From Todiramphus chloris collaris (taxonomy: Eukaryota > Chordata > Aves > Coraciiformes > Alcedinidae), in assembly GCA_025345505.1 (NCBI GenBank), contig JANVCC010000050.1:172115-236114 (forward strand): a stretch of DNA of 64,000 nt. The letters are read 5' to 3'. This document shows positions 1 to 11,450 of this stretch, piece after piece; the first letter of the stretch is position 1; the number at the start of each line of letters is the position of its first letter. The position numbers were made by a program, and so were the translations under genes. The notes under the pieces were generated by a model. It had not been told where the DNA came from. It made no database searches and worked only from the letters and a program-made list of their open reading frames with translations.

Positions 1-366
1 TGTGCCACCAAGTGTGTCCCACAGCATTGTGTGACCACGTGTGTCCCACAGCAGCAATGTGCCACCAAGTGTGTCCCACAGCAGTGTGCCACCAAGTGTG
101 TCCCACAGCAGCAATGTGCCACCAAGTGTGTCCCACAGCAATGTGCCACCAAGTGTGTCCCACAGCACTGTGTGACCACGTGTGTCCCACAGCAGCAATG
201 TGCCACCAAGTGTGTCCCACAGCAGTGTGCCACCAAGTGTGTCCCACAGCAGCAATGTGCCACCAAGTGTGTCTCACAACAGTGTGCCACCAAGTGTGTC
301 CCACAGCAATGTGTGACCAAGTGCGTCCCACAACAGCAGTGTGCCACCAAGTGCATCCCACAGCAG
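1..366 (+). repeat. Coding 27/30-bp tandem repeat with a 141-bp higher-order unit
   Basis: Thirteen units of 27 or 30 bp encode CATKCVPQQ or CATKCVPQQQ variants. Every fifth unit carries His in place of the final Gln and is followed by CVTT, so a 141-bp (47-residue) higher-order unit is visible. Bases 1-141 and 142-282 are near-identical, and a third, shorter and more diverged copy follows. Confidence 0.9.
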
Positions 367-438
367 TGTCAGACAGGTGGGGTAAAAATTTCAAGTCACT
401 CTAAAAAGTACTGCTCCGCATCCAAATGGCCCTGGTAA
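1..438 (+). CDS. EDC-a: Cys/Gln-rich repeat EDC protein, 3' end only
   Basis: Frame 1 is open from the window edge to TAA at 436-438, giving the last 145 residues of a protein whose start lies outside the window. It has 13 repeats of 9 or 10 residues of the type CATKCVPQQ(Q), and then a unique tail ending SHSKKYCSASKWPW. I count 28 Cys in 145 residues (about 19%), plus many Gln and Lys. Disulfide bonding and transglutaminase cross-linking would suit a cornified-envelope protein. This fits the single-coding-exon, Cys-rich proteins of the sauropsid epidermal differentiation complex. The tail is homologous to that of the gene at 6133-7101, so the two are tandem paralogs. I recognise the class but not a specific symbol. 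Function is inferred from composition and neighbours. Confidence 0.8.
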   Translation, partial: CATKCVPQHCVTTCVPQQQCATKCVPQQCATKCVPQQQCATKCVPQQCATKCVPQHCVTTCVPQQQCATKCVPQQCATKCVPQQQCATKCVSQQCATKCVPQQCVTKCVPQQQCATKCIPQQCQTGGVKISSHSKKYCSASKWPW

Positions 439-1267
439 AAAGGAGGGGAGGAAGAGGAAGATCAGTGAAAAAAGACCAAGGTCCAGCTTTGGGGCAGGGC
501 TTATTTATCTCCTCGCACCACCTGCAGACTGCTTGCTTGAGACTGCTTTATCTCTCTTTCTTGGGGCTTCTTCTGTAGCTCAGCTATATTTTGGGCGAGG
601 GTATGATACTATTTCCATGGCTGCCATCCAGGTGCCTTGTGGCTTGAACCTTTATCTGCTACAAGGCAGAGTTTAGCGGGATGCTGTTAAATTCTCACCT
701 AACTGAAATGAATAGCGATTTTTAAGGGAAAAAAAAAATAATGGGGAAAAAAAATACAAATGTCTAAGGAGTCTAGATCATGACAGCATCAAGAGGACTG
801 GCAGTGTGGCTGGTGAAGAGCTGCCCTGTGCCTGACTCCGGGTTTAGTCCTGGCCTTGGAAGGTGATGTTCAGGTCAACTCGGATTCCAGGAGGCTGCGA
901 GTTCTCCAAACCAGCTGTTTCCACGTGTGGATTTGGAGGTGAACATCAATTTGCTAAGCAAAGGGTATGTGAATCCTACTCCAATGTCCTTCATTTCAGA
1001 AGGTGGACAGAAATCCAAATGCTGAGTTCCCCCAGCGAGATGGGATTTCTGGTTTGGTGAGGTTGGTTCTTACTGAAACTTGATACATAGAAGTTTTTTT
1101 TACCCACTTGGTTGCTTTAAATCATATCGAAAACACAACTCAAAACAAAAAGGAAGTCTTTGAAATAGCACTGAAGGTTGTAGCACGACTGTTTTATCAG
1201 TATTTGAGCTATAAAAGCAATTAACTATACTCTTTACGCTGCCTGAAGATGTGTACACTGCACTGAA

Positions 1268-1273
1268 AATAAA
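1268..1273 (+). promoter_or_regulatory. Candidate poly(A) signal of EDC-a
   Basis: AATAAA lies about 830 bp after the EDC-a stop. Other A-rich hexamers occur near 1321 and 1386, so the choice is tentative. Confidence 0.35.
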
Positions 1274-1274
1274 C

Positions 1275-1320
1275 TATATATATGTGTATATTTATATTAT
1301 ACATATATATATACACACTT
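1275..1320. repeat. TA-rich microsatellite
   Basis: Alternating TA/TG/CA dinucleotides directly after the candidate poly(A) signal. Confidence 0.8.
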
Positions 1321-2755
1321 AAATAAATATACTTGCCTGACCTCAGATGAAATGTCTTGTCTTTTTGCCCTCTAGTGGTTCTTCTTTATTAAACACAGTG
1401 AACTCCCGTCTGAAAAAAAAAAAATAGGAAAATCCTGTAATATGCCCTATCATTAGGAAAATGAGGAGTAGCTCATGCTGAGTAGCTCATGCGTATTTGG
1501 AGGGCAAAAAACAAGTGTTGCAAGGTGAAGAGGAGGGTGCAACCAGGGCTGGGACGCTGCCCTGCATCCTGCCCTGCTCCACCCTAGCTCAATGACCTTA
1601 GGATGCCGCCACGGGCTGCCCTCTAAAGGCAAAGAGGAAGCCAAGACCTGAGCACTTCATGATGTTGTGGTGGCATCTGGAAGTTTCCCCAAAGTGCTCA
1701 TGGGGTGCAGAATGTTTTCACACCTTCTCCTGAATGTCCAGCAGTGATGCTTTGGCCTGGAGATGCAGCATGCAAGAGCAGCAGTGGCCGTGGACTTCCT
1801 TCCACCTTGCAGAGCCAGGGATGCTCTCACAACCCATTTTGAATCCCCTTTAAAACCAAGAAATGAGTGATGGTGTGGCCTTCTGAGGAGGTGTGGCTTT
1901 CCCACAGGAGCCAGAACCCAGGGAATCATTAGGAAAATCTTCCTGAGTGGTGGGTGGCCGGGTGGACCTCATCTCACAAGGATGGAGTGGCCACCAGAGC
2001 ATGGGGCTTGTTTTGGAGGCGACTGCCATGGAGCCTGGCTCTGACTCATGCTGCACCATCAAGTGACCACAATACAATGTGCCTCAGTTTCCCCTGTGCT
2101 TAATTGTGAATAATAATAGCCCCCAACAACAATGTCCCATGTGCGTCCCTCAGAGATGAAAGGACTTTTAATTCTATTTAATTCTAGTTCTAATTAAGAA
2201 CGTTTGGATGACAGGGCACGATGTTATCATGGGGTTAATATTTTGCTACCTGCACTGGAAACATTAAACTGAATATTAGCGTTACTTGATGGCTACTTGA
2301 TCCGGAGCTTGCCCAGGAACTGTATTTATGGGGCTTATAAAAATTATATTAATCTGTTTACCTTCTCTCTGACGCCTGCTTGATTCCTAAAATCTTGGGG
2401 CAGATCATTTGATATTAAAAAAGGGCGTTGTAGTTCAGGGGAGTGAAACGCAATGAAGGTTCAAGAAATCCAGGGTGGATTCGAGGATTTTGTCTTTGGT
2501 TGTGGAAAAGAAGATAAACCTGGAGAAAAAATTCTGCCCATCAGGTTTTGTGGCTCTTGAGGTGTTGACAATAACTGGGAAAACATGCACTCTGTCTGTA
2601 TTTTTTTCTGTGATACCAAGGGTGACTTTTTTTTAGTTGGAAAATCAGAAATGTAAATAGCAAACCTACTTTCAGGCTTCCGGATTTTCTGGTGAAAACA
2701 GAAATAGAAAATTTACTTGGTGGTTCATAAGCTGGAGATCAATATTCTGCTTCAA

Positions 2756-2880
2756 ATCATAGAATTGTTTAGGTTAGAACAGATCCCAAAGATCATCAGG
2801 CCCAACCGTTAACCCAGCACTGCCAAGCCCACCAATAAACCATGTCCTTAAGCGCCTTAAAAACGCCTTTTAAATATTTC
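2756..2880 (-). mobile_element. CR1 LINE 3'-end fragment, diverged
   Basis: It begins ATCATAGAAT and continues with the usual reverse CR1 text (AAGATCATCAGGCCCAACC), so the element reads on the minus strand. The far boundary is approximate. Confidence 0.6.
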
Positions 2881-3030
2881 CGTACCAGTGAGAAATTTTC
2901 CACCTACGCCATTAGAAGTTAACTTACTTCACCTCTTTTTCTTTCAATGTGAGGGACCACACCTGAATTCCCAGAGTGCCGGAGCCCAAATCGTGGGTGT
3001 CAGATTGACATGAAAGGAGGAGAAAACCCC

Positions 3031-3038
3031 TATATATG

Positions 3039-3072
<34 letters not shown>

Positions 3073-3078
3073 TATATA
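3031..3078. repeat. (TA)n(CA)n microsatellite
   Basis: A run of TATATA followed by CACACA, about 48 bp. Confidence 0.9.
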
Positions 3079-3945
3079 CCAGGGCCTTCACTTATGCAGA
3101 TCTGAATATGCAAAAATGCATTCCCTGTTGGCACTTATGCTTACACCACTGTTAATTTTCCCTCGGGTTTATTCACAGTATAAACAGGGAACAAAGGGAA
3201 GGATGACGGGTGCGCACACTGGGCAGCAGAGCAGGAAATGTGATTTGTGTTTTCAGGACACGAGCCCGGTTTGATTCAGCCGCTTTTCCCCGGGCTGTCC
3301 CGACGTTCCCGCTCGACCCTTCTCCCCTTTGTTGTGCCGGAAAAGCGTCACCTCTTTCAGCGGGTTATTCACTTTGAGGCAAGCCCTTTTTAGCAGCCGT
3401 CTTGCCCTTGGCCCAAGGCTTTCTCAGCACAAATCATCCATCTCTTCCCTGGGTTCCCTGTGTAAGTGAAGGAAGTCTGCATGCCACAGTAATTATGGTC
3501 TGCAAAAAGTTGTCGAGAGTCCTTCCTGGATGGTGTTTTCAAAGGCACTGAAGAGACTTCTGCCCTCAGCTCCCATGGACGTGAGGAGTCCCTTAAGGAC
3601 CACCTTTGGTAGTCTCAACTATCAACTTCTGGGTGGAGAAGTGCATTTTGGCTGGGTTGGCAATGGCCAGGCGGGGGATGCTTGGGCACCACGCACGGGG
3701 ATTGGTAGCGTGAAGGTGTCCTTGGCCTGCCAGAGGCTTTCCAGGTTTAGCCACGATGTATCAGGAGGTTCCCCCTCACCACTGAGACACATGTTCCCGC
3801 AGTGCGGGGCAGCGATGACAACCCCGCAGAGCAAGGACAGCCATTCCCGCTGGCACAAAGCTGCACGTGGCTCGGCCAGGGCTGGCAGGCAATTAGAGCA
3901 TCGCTCAGACAAACCGCCTCACTCCCCTAGGGCACTTATTCACCC

Positions 3946-4013
3946 TATAAAAGCTCTGCCGTGGCGGGGCTCTCCCAGGCACTTCTCTCCGGTTGTTCTC
4001 ACTGATGAAGTGG
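3946..4013 (+). promoter_or_regulatory. EDC-b promoter and non-coding exon 1
   Basis: TATAAAA at 3946-3952 is followed by a pyrimidine-rich exon 1 (start expected near 3976) ending at 4013, before the donor GTAAGT at 4014. The TATA-to-donor distance (68 bp) and the donor context GGGTAAGTCTG match the CBP genes further right. The intron would run 4014-6111 (about 2.1 kb) to the acceptor TTTCTTCCAG. I see no other gene in that intron. Confidence 0.7.
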
Positions 4014-6132
4014 GTAAGTCTGTCTTTTCATGGAGCTCCTGAAATGATGTTTTATTCCTGGGTGACCGGAGCAGGTGGAGGTCCTGCCTATGTACTCAGG
4101 GAGAAGCATCCTCTGGGGGATGCTGCCTTCAGCACAGGCATGCGCGGCTTTAACAGCTGGAGCATCTCCTCCGTGCTAAACTGAAGAATTTTGGGAAAGT
4201 GCTTCCAGCTGGACTGTGAAGTCAGGAGTGGGATCTGTGGGCTTTTCTATGCTTTCTGTTAGTTCTAGTCCAAGAGAGGCTGTTGGCTACATAAAGGGCC
4301 CGATCCTGGCAGGAGTCAATATGAGCCTGCACGCAAAAAAAAAAGCTACTCCTCTAAAGGATGTGGTGGCCTGGAGAAATTTGCTGCTGTTTTACAGAAT
4401 TTAAACTCAGCAGCTTTTCAGATGATGGTAAGAAGCTGACCAACTTCAGTGAAAGTCTAGAGACTCTCTAGCTAAGTATGAACAGGTTAGAATTTCTGTC
4501 TAGACTGACAATGATAAAAATGTCCGAGAAACAAAAAAACCCCAAACCCCTTGAAGCAAATAATACTCCCTACTCTAGCAACTTTTTGTCTTGATGAGCA
4601 TCATCAGATACTTGAGCACTGTACATGTAGTGGTATCAGTTGCTATCATTGTTATTCAATGGGTTGTTCTTATTAGTCGATGATTATTATAGTAGTAGTG
4701 ATAATGAGTTTTCCTAACGATAGTAACACATGGCATTGGTCTTGTTAACAGTGACCCAGTGATAGGCTTTTGGAAGATAAAATGTCTTACCGACAGAACT
4801 AGGGGCATTCAGAAAATGCAGCTTTTTTACCGTCATTTGATTATATGCCTTAATCTCCAAACAATGTTGACATGAAAAAATCCCATTTTCAGAGAACCTT
4901 TCACATGTCAGTGTTTCCAGTGCCTGCTGTGCTCAAAATAATCTTGTTAAAAACTGAGAAAACTCGCTGAAACTGGTGTTTTCTGGAATGGAAGTGAAGT
5001 GGGGTGGTTTCTCCTATGACTACCAGGGCCAAGGCGCAGTGAGACTTTTCATAGTGGTTTCAAGAGGAAAGTCTGGACCCCCTGATGGTACAACCTTGTC
5101 CCCTCCCCAGGGATGCAGTCTTGGCTAAACTCCCCTTCCTGCTGCTTGCAGAGGGGCTGCCAGGATGAGATTCCACCGCCAGGCATTTTGACAGTGGGTC
5201 TTCAGGTTACCATAACAAAACCAGGACGCGACAGTTTGGTGTGACTGTAGTTCAGGCCTGGAAGCTGCTTTAAATGGGTTTAATCCTCTCAACTCAATGA
5301 AACGTGACCAGTTAACACCAGCTGAGGTTTCTCCTTTCCTGATATAGTGTCACCAAATACTTAGTGACAACCCAGTTGTATTTCCTCTTTTTCTTTTCTG
5401 GAAGATGCCTACACAATAGTAGGAAGCTGGGGTTGCAAGGCTTGTGAAGGCAGCAAAGAATATGCCATGGTAGCAAGCTCAGAGCCTGTAATTTCACAGC
5501 GCCAGCCCAGCAGACCCCTGTGGGACCATGAATTGCAGGCAGGCAGGTCTTATGTGTTGAGCTCCGTCCTGCCACAAACCTCTCCACAAACCATCAGCTA
5601 ACTCATTTAACCACAGCTTGGGTTTGCCAGTGTGAGCTGCAGCCACGCCTGGGTATTACAGAATGGACACACCTTTAATCTTGGCTTGCCTTTCATCTCT
5701 GGTGCTTGGGTGTTGCAGGACATAAACTTGAAAGTATGTCCCAGTGGGGATATAGGAGGTATCCAGGAAGTAAGACAGAAGGTCATAATGCCACTGCTTG
5801 TTGGTGAAGTGCTTTGATGGACACTTAGCTGGTCTTTGAAGGGTGGCATGAAATCGGCCCAGTTTGCCTGTCTCTAATTCCTGATTATTTCTGGGCTCTT
5901 AAGAGAAGGGTGTGGGGACATGAGATGAGAACAGACTCTTCTCTCCTTACCTGGGTAGTCACAGCCTGGTCTTGAGTCACCGAGAGCCTCTGACCTTCAG
6001 GACAGCTAGGCTGTGGGCTTGCCATGTTGGGATGCCTGTGGTGAAGATCCGAGTCCTGCATCATAAAAAAAGAGCTGTGTGAACTGTCTGCCTTTTTCCT
6101 GTTTCTTCCAGGCATAAGCACCCTCCGTGACC

Positions 6133-7101
6133 ATGCACTATTATGGGGACTGGTATAAACGCCTGTACCTGCCAGGATCGGGCTGTATCACTGAAAGCAT
6201 CCAGCAGTGCATGCCCCGGTCTGACGCATGCAGCACCACATGCCACCCACTGAGCATCATCAAGAGCCCGATGCCGACATGCCAAAGCCACCCGCAACCT
6301 TTCACTTACATGTGCCCCCAGCCGAGCGTGAACCAGACATCTCTGCTGTCTTACCAGCCCTACGTACAGAAGTGTGTCCTGCTGTACCCTGAGCTTTGTG
6401 AGACCACTCGCCTCCTGCCCTGCAGGAAGCCCAGCGTGAAGCTGAGCACAACTCAGGGTTTCCAGCCCTGTGAGACCAGCTGCTTGGAGAAAAAGCGTGT
6501 GGCCAAGAGCCTCCCACCTTGTGCGCCCAGGTGCCCAGAGCCAACTAAACTCCGCTACCCACCATGTGGGATCAAGTACTCATCCTCATGCAAGGATGAA
6601 TGCAGGTCACAGAAGATATCCAAGCGCTCATCACAGCGGTACGGCACAGAGCTCCGGTCCCTGCAAGGGGTGACCAGTGGCTATTCCCAGCCGCTTCGGG
6701 GAGTCACCGAGTGCCCCCCGCAGAAGTGCCCAGCACAGCCCTTCATGCAGGAGTACGTGAAGGAGTTCCCCTTGCAGAAGTGCATGAAGGGCTACCCGAC
6801 ACAGGAGTACATCACCACCTACTCCTCACAGCCATGCATAAACAAGTCCCCGCCACCATCACACGCTCCCAAGTGCTCCCCCGGGCAGGGAATAAAGGAG
6901 CGTTCCTCCCAACAACAGGCAGTCAAATGCTCACTGCTGAAGGAGGGAACCAAGCACAAGAGTTCGTCCACACAGCACCTAAGCAAGTCTAAGTGCCTCT
7001 ACCCACGGGCCAACCAGCATTCGACGCAGCATCACACAACGGGAGTGAAAAGGTCGAGCCACTCCAAGAAGAGTCGTTGTGCTTCAAAATGGCTCTGGTA
7101 A
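6133..7101 (+). CDS. EDC-b: Cys/Pro/Gln/Ser-rich EDC protein, 322 aa
   Basis: The intron acceptor AG at 6110-6111 puts exon 2 from 6112, and the first ATG is at 6133. A GTG two codons earlier is in frame but is not a plausible start. The 322-residue product has 24 Cys spread at irregular intervals from residue 18 to 316, many Pro, Gln, Ser and Lys, and no signal peptide or membrane segment. The N-terminus is MHYYGDWYKRLYLPG. The last 20 residues (TGVKRSSHSKK, then SRCASKWLW) align with the tail of the gene ending at 438. Composition suggests a soluble precursor that is cross-linked through Cys, Gln and Lys in cornifying keratinocytes. Like most EDC genes it has one coding exon behind a non-coding exon. 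I do not assign a symbol. The open frame is firm; the role is inferred. Confidence 0.85.
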   Translation: MHYYGDWYKRLYLPGSGCITESIQQCMPRSDACSTTCHPLSIIKSPMPTCQSHPQPFTYMCPQPSVNQTSLLSYQPYVQKCVLLYPELCETTRLLPCRKPSVKLSTTQGFQPCETSCLEKKRVAKSLPPCAPRCPEPTKLRYPPCGIKYSSSCKDECRSQKISKRSSQRYGTELRSLQGVTSGYSQPLRGVTECPPQKCPAQPFMQEYVKEFPLQKCMKGYPTQEYITTYSSQPCINKSPPPSHAPKCSPGQGIKERSSQQQAVKCSLLKEGTKHKSSSTQHLSKSKCLYPRANQHSTQHHTTGVKRSSHSKKSRCASKWLW

Positions 7102-7432
7102 AAGAGATCAAAAAAGTAATTGTGAAACCAGCAAGCTCTGTACCTGAGGTTATTTTATTTCCCCCTCTTCCCATTCTTACCCCCCAGAGAAGCTTTGGCC
7201 TTATTTTACCCCCGATTGTATCCATGCTAAACTCGTAGAGTGCATTGACCTTCTATTTTGACCACTCTTCAGTTATTCCTGCAACAGAACAGATGTTAGC
7301 AAGACCTTAAGTAACTCTGAGCTGATGCTCAGGCTTTGAACTTCAAATCAATACAAGCCTGTTACGGTGTTTGCACCCTGAAAAGTTTTTACTGTTATGG
7401 GATCAATTATATTCACTGGTTGTACCAGTCAT

Positions 7433-7438
7433 ATTAAA
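7433..7438 (+). promoter_or_regulatory. Candidate poly(A) signal of EDC-b
   Basis: ATTAAA lies about 330 bp after the stop, just before a CR1 block. AATAAA at 7863 is an alternative. Confidence 0.45.
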
Positions 7439-7519
7439 CTCAGGTTGCAGCTGGATTCCTGCTCTGTCTGACTTATTTTCCATTTCTAAAAACTGTTCAG
7501 AATAATTACTGCTCCACAA

Positions 7520-7665
7520 CTTCTCTGGGCAGCCCAGAACTGGACGCAGTACTCTAGAGGTGGCCTCTCTAGGGCAGAGTAGAGAGGAAGGAGAACCTCC
7601 CGTGACCTGCTGCCCATACTCTTCTGAATGCACCCCACACCACAGTCTCTCCCAGGAGGTGCTCC
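7520..7665 (-). mobile_element. CR1 LINE internal fragment
   Basis: The text CCCAGAACTGGACGCAGTAC, followed by the 'gggcagagtagag' and 'tgcacccca' blocks, is typical reverse-strand CR1 3' ORF2 sequence. The right boundary could extend to about 7860. Confidence 0.65.
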
Positions 7666-8409
7666 TGAGGTAGCACTGGGAAGCAGAAGCTCTCTGACAC
7701 CATCTAAAGGTGTAGTGGGAGACCCAGCAGCTCATCCCATCACTACTTTGCCTCCTCGCTCTGCTCAGCCAAAACCCAGCAGGAAAACCAGCTCCTATCC
7801 CCTTGGCTTCCTCTGGAGAATCCCAAACAGGCCAAGCAGGATTTCTATAGACTCATTTCTCTAATAAATTGATAGATTTGCCTGTAAAAAAAGAGAGACT
7901 GATGTTACCAGAAGTCTTTCAGGATTAAGAATCTTGCATCCAATAGGGAGTGAGAATTCATTTAAATGTCTGGTAAATCGCTAACCCCGGGAAAATAAGT
8001 GAAAAAGAGAGGTAAGGTCTGAGCAAGCAGCTCCATCCTATTTATCTCTGGTGGGATCAATCCCTCTCTTATACCAGGTCTGTTAAAAAACCCAGCTCTT
8101 CTTCATCCTTGCTCAACCCAGGCACCAGCATCCTCAGGGCAGGTGGCAATGCCTGGGGGTCTGCAGCCATTAGAGGGAGATGGAGGTTCACAATTAAGGC
8201 AGGAGAGATGGCACAGCCCAGGCCCAGGGGAAGTTCTCCCACTGGCATTTATCCCATTTGCATGATTTAAAAGACTCTGCTGATCTCCATTGCTCTTGGT
8301 CCTGAAAGGATCCTGACTCCCCTTCAGTTGATATTGATCAACAGCATCAATCAGCAGAAAAGGGTTTTCCTTAAAAAAGAAAAAAAGTGAGACTTGGTTT
8401 CTGTGGTTT

Positions 8410-8885
8410 TCACAGAATCACAGAATTACTGAGGCTGGAAAAGACCTCTGAGATCATCAAGTCCAGCCTATGACCCAACATGGCTACATCGGCCAGACCA
8501 TGGCACTGTGTGCCACATTCAGCCTTTCTTTAATCACATCTAGGGATGGTGACTCCCCCACCTCCCTGGGTAGGCCATTCCAATATCTGATCACCCTCTC
8601 TGTCAGGAATTGCTTCCTGATATCCAACCGAAACATCCCTTGGTGCAGCTTCAGGCCATGGCCTCTCGTCCTGTCACTAGCTGCCTGGGAGAAGAGCCCA
8701 ATCCCAACCTGACTACAACCTCCCTTCAGGTAGCCGTAGAGAGCAACAAGGTCCCCCCTGAGTCTCCTCTTCTCCAGGCTAAAAAGCCCCAGCTCCCTCA
8801 GCCTCTCCTCATAAGACTTTTCTTCTAGTGCCTTCACCAGCCTCGTTGCTCTCCTCTGGACCCTCTCCTGAAAAAGAGGTCACGC
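8410..8885 (-). mobile_element. CR1 LINE, 3' end of ORF2 plus 3' UTR
   Basis: It starts at the CR1 3' end (CACAGAATCACAGAATTACT) and reads on the minus strand. The frame at 8484-8837 encodes the hallmark C-terminal CR1 ORF2 segment, including [19 protein letters not shown] and [16 protein letters not shown]. The copy is 5'-truncated, as most CR1 copies are. Confidence 0.92.
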
Positions 8886-9645
8886 TGACAGGATGATGTA
8901 AAAACCAATAAATGGTGCCTTAAGTTTTACTTCATGGGGGTGGTTTTTTATGGTCTATTTTCCTTCTTTCCTCCTCCTACCTGCTCTACCAGCAGACCCT
9001 GCTCTCCCTCATCCAATGTCTCAGTGTCATCTGCATGATCGCTGCAAAAGGAGGATGTGATGGCCCCAAAGGTGACATGAGGCAGTGCTGCAGCCTTGTG
9101 GTGGTGAAAGCCAACTGCAGTCTGGGCTGCCCGAGCCGGAGCATAGCCAGCAGCAGGAGAAAAGTGGTCATTTCCCTCCAGGTGCCATTCAGGAGGACAG
9201 ATCCAGACCTCCATGTCTGGTTTTGGGTGCTCTGTGCAAGAGCCATGGACAGTCAGGATGGAGTCTGCAGTGTGGTCAGGGCACTTGGTGCAAGAAGAGC
9301 AAGCTGGGGGAGATGGGTACGTTTGCCCTGGGGAAAAAAAACACTGAAGGACAGTTCATTGCCACCTTTATCCACCAAATGAGTGTTTAGAGCAAAGATG
9401 GGCTCCACTCCCAGGTGGACAGTGACAGGGTGGGCTACAAAGCACTCGTTTTTAAGGGTGTGATCAGAAACTGGTTCAGAAGCCACCGAGAGGTCTATCG
9501 ATTACCTGAAATTGCCAAAGAATATGAAATACAATTTTTACCAGAAATCTCTGACAATCTGTAGTGACAGAGCTCAGTGGGTTGGTCTCTGTCACGAGTG
9601 ATGAATATGGGGCCTGGCTTTTTGGATAGCTTTGTGTGAACTTCT

Positions 9646-9735
9646 CATAGAATGGTAGGGATGGGAAGGGACCTCTGGAGATCATCAAGTCCAATCCTTC
9701 TGCCAGCACAGGATCATCATCTTTTTTGAGCAGAT
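9646..9735 (-). mobile_element. CR1 LINE 3'-end fragment
   Basis: TCATAGAATGGTAGGGATGG and then 'gggacctctggagatcatcaagtcc' is the standard CR1 3' end in reverse. The distal edge is unclear. Confidence 0.8.
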
Positions 9736-9900
9736 GGGGAAAATAATCCTGACTGGTGAGGTTTCTACACAACAGGGAACATGAAAACATTTCAAAAACA
9801 CTCATTACTGGTTTATACATGCAAAGGATTTGATCATTATAATATTAATAGTATGTTATCTGAGACAAACACCTCAGGGCTAATAGCAGCTTTAAATTTC

Positions 9901-9923
9901 TTTTTTTTTTTTTTTTTTTTTTT
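9901..9923. repeat. Poly-T tract
   Basis: Twenty-three consecutive T. Confidence 0.95.
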
Positions 9924-10986
9924 GATCGAAGTGTCTTAGTTGTTCTCACAAACAGGATGTTGGTTTTGAACCTTGACAAGTCAAGGTGTTTTGCATTTTC
10001 ATGAAACAATGCCTCTCTGTTTGCATTCAAAAGAAATCGTTTTGAAAAGGTATCTTCAGCTAAGCCTGGGAGAGTTGAACGTGTGGCTCTTAACTGTGAG
10101 AACCCACCTGAATCCTTGGGAAATCTGTGAAGGTCCACAAAATTCATCAGTAGTAGATAAATTCCCACCCCCTACCTCTGTACTTAAGTCTCCCCAATGC
10201 ACTTTTAGCCCATGGTGACTTATCCTGTCCTCAGCAGGTGGAAACTAAATGCTTTCACCTCAGCATCTACCCTGTATCTGCAGAAATGATTACCTTGCCT
10301 CCTTCCAGTCTTCTCTTCCGTAAGTGGGCATCCTCCAGAGGTTGTTTCTTAGTCTTGTGATCATGCATGGAGGCTGGAGCTAGACACCTGGGAGCTGGTC
10401 AGTACCTACCATAGGAATGGGGATCTCCAAGCAGAACGACGTCCTCTGGCTCAAGCTGTGATGACAGTCAGCGGAACAAAGGACAGGAAGCAAATAACGA
10501 AATCAGTTCCTTTGTGAACAAAAACAAAGTATGTGCGGTCTGAAAAATTCTGTTCTCCACTCCTCCCTCCTCCAAGCCACTTACAGGGGTGAACCCACCA
10601 CCTCCAGCTAAATGCTGCAGTAGATTTAGGGGAATTAATTAAAATCCCACACCTAGCAGCAGATGCAGCCACTGTGTCTGCAAATCACTGCTCACATGGT
10701 CAATGTTTAAGTCAAAGCTGAGCAGACTGGAGCGAGTCGCATCCCCTCGATAACACAGGCAGAAGTGGTGGAATCGCCATCAGCAATTAGACCATAAAAA
10801 TACAATGCAAAGGGAACCCCACAGCGTGTAACAGTATGTACCACAGAAAATGGAATAATGCGAGTAAACAGTGTTAGAATAATTATAGTAATTATAAGCA
10901 TTACACATGCAGGAAAAATTGTTTGGAGAGTAATTAAGACCTCATGCAAAGAGGTTGTCTCATCTTCCTGGAAGTTCAAGAAAGCA

Positions 10987-11049
10987 TATAAAACTCAAAG
11001 GTTTCAGGGCTCCTCTGGCCATTTCTCTTGACTTCTTCTTGGACAGCTG
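10987..11049 (+). promoter_or_regulatory. CBP1 promoter and non-coding exon 1
   Basis: TATAAAA at 10987-10993. Exon 1 has the family text CTTGACTTCTTCTTGGACAG and ends at 11049 before donor GTAAGT. The intron (11050-13149, 2.1 kb, the longest CBP intron here) ends GTGCTGCAG. It contains a minus-strand CR1 relic and a perfect 65-bp tandem duplication. Upstream, 10919-10951 matches the CBP6 promoter, and an AT-rich block at 10874-10888 is the counterpart of the shared upstream element. Confidence 0.8.
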
Positions 11050-11362
11050 GTAAGTGCCACTCACCTCAATCTAATTACAGGGAGTAAAACATTCTAACGT
11101 GAGCTGGGCTTTAACAGCAAAGCCACTCTGTGGTTTCTGAAAATAATAATGAGATTCTTTCTCAAAAAGTCTGTTAGAAATTGTTTAGCTTTAGACTTTA
11201 TGCAGCCTTAAAAAAAATACATATCTATGGGGACTGTCTTTTGCTTTATTTAAAAAACTAAGTAGCACAATTTTGTTATTATCAATTAACTATATAGTTA
11301 TATAGTATCCAACATAAAAGGCTTTTAAAACTTTATTTAGGTACAGTTTAGATAAAATTACC

Positions 11363-11450
11363 ATAGAATCATGGACTGGTTTGGGTGGGAAGGGAACCCC
11401 CCTGCACTGAGCAGGGACATCTTCAACTAGAGCAGGTTGCTCAGTAACAT
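11363..11450 (-). mobile_element. CR1 LINE 3'-end fragment in the CBP1 intron
   Basis: CATAGAATCATGGACTGGTT, then 'gggacatcttcaactagagcaggttgctcag': a reverse-strand CR1 3' end. Confidence 0.85.

Larger units (their letters stand above)
439..3945. other. Spacer between EDC-a and EDC-b
   Basis: I see no convincing coding region. It holds the 3' UTR of EDC-a, two TA/CA-type microsatellites, a short CR1 relic near 2756-2880, and a more GC-rich stretch from about 3190 to 3950 leading into the EDC-b promoter. The short open frames here lack family motifs. Confidence 0.6.
7439..10986. other. Spacer between EDC-b and CBP1, rich in CR1
   Basis: No supported gene. It holds three CR1 pieces, all reading on the minus strand, a poly-T tract, and short unrelated open frames. 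The longest minus-strand frame (8484-8837) is CR1 reverse-transcriptase C-terminal sequence. Confidence 0.6.

Noticed and set aside
6600..6992. 130-residue frame overlapping EDC-b
   Set aside because: Alternate-frame shadow without homology or splice support.
8484..8837. 117-residue minus-strand open frame
   Set aside because: It is the C-terminal part of CR1 ORF2, so it is reported as a mobile element and not as a host gene.
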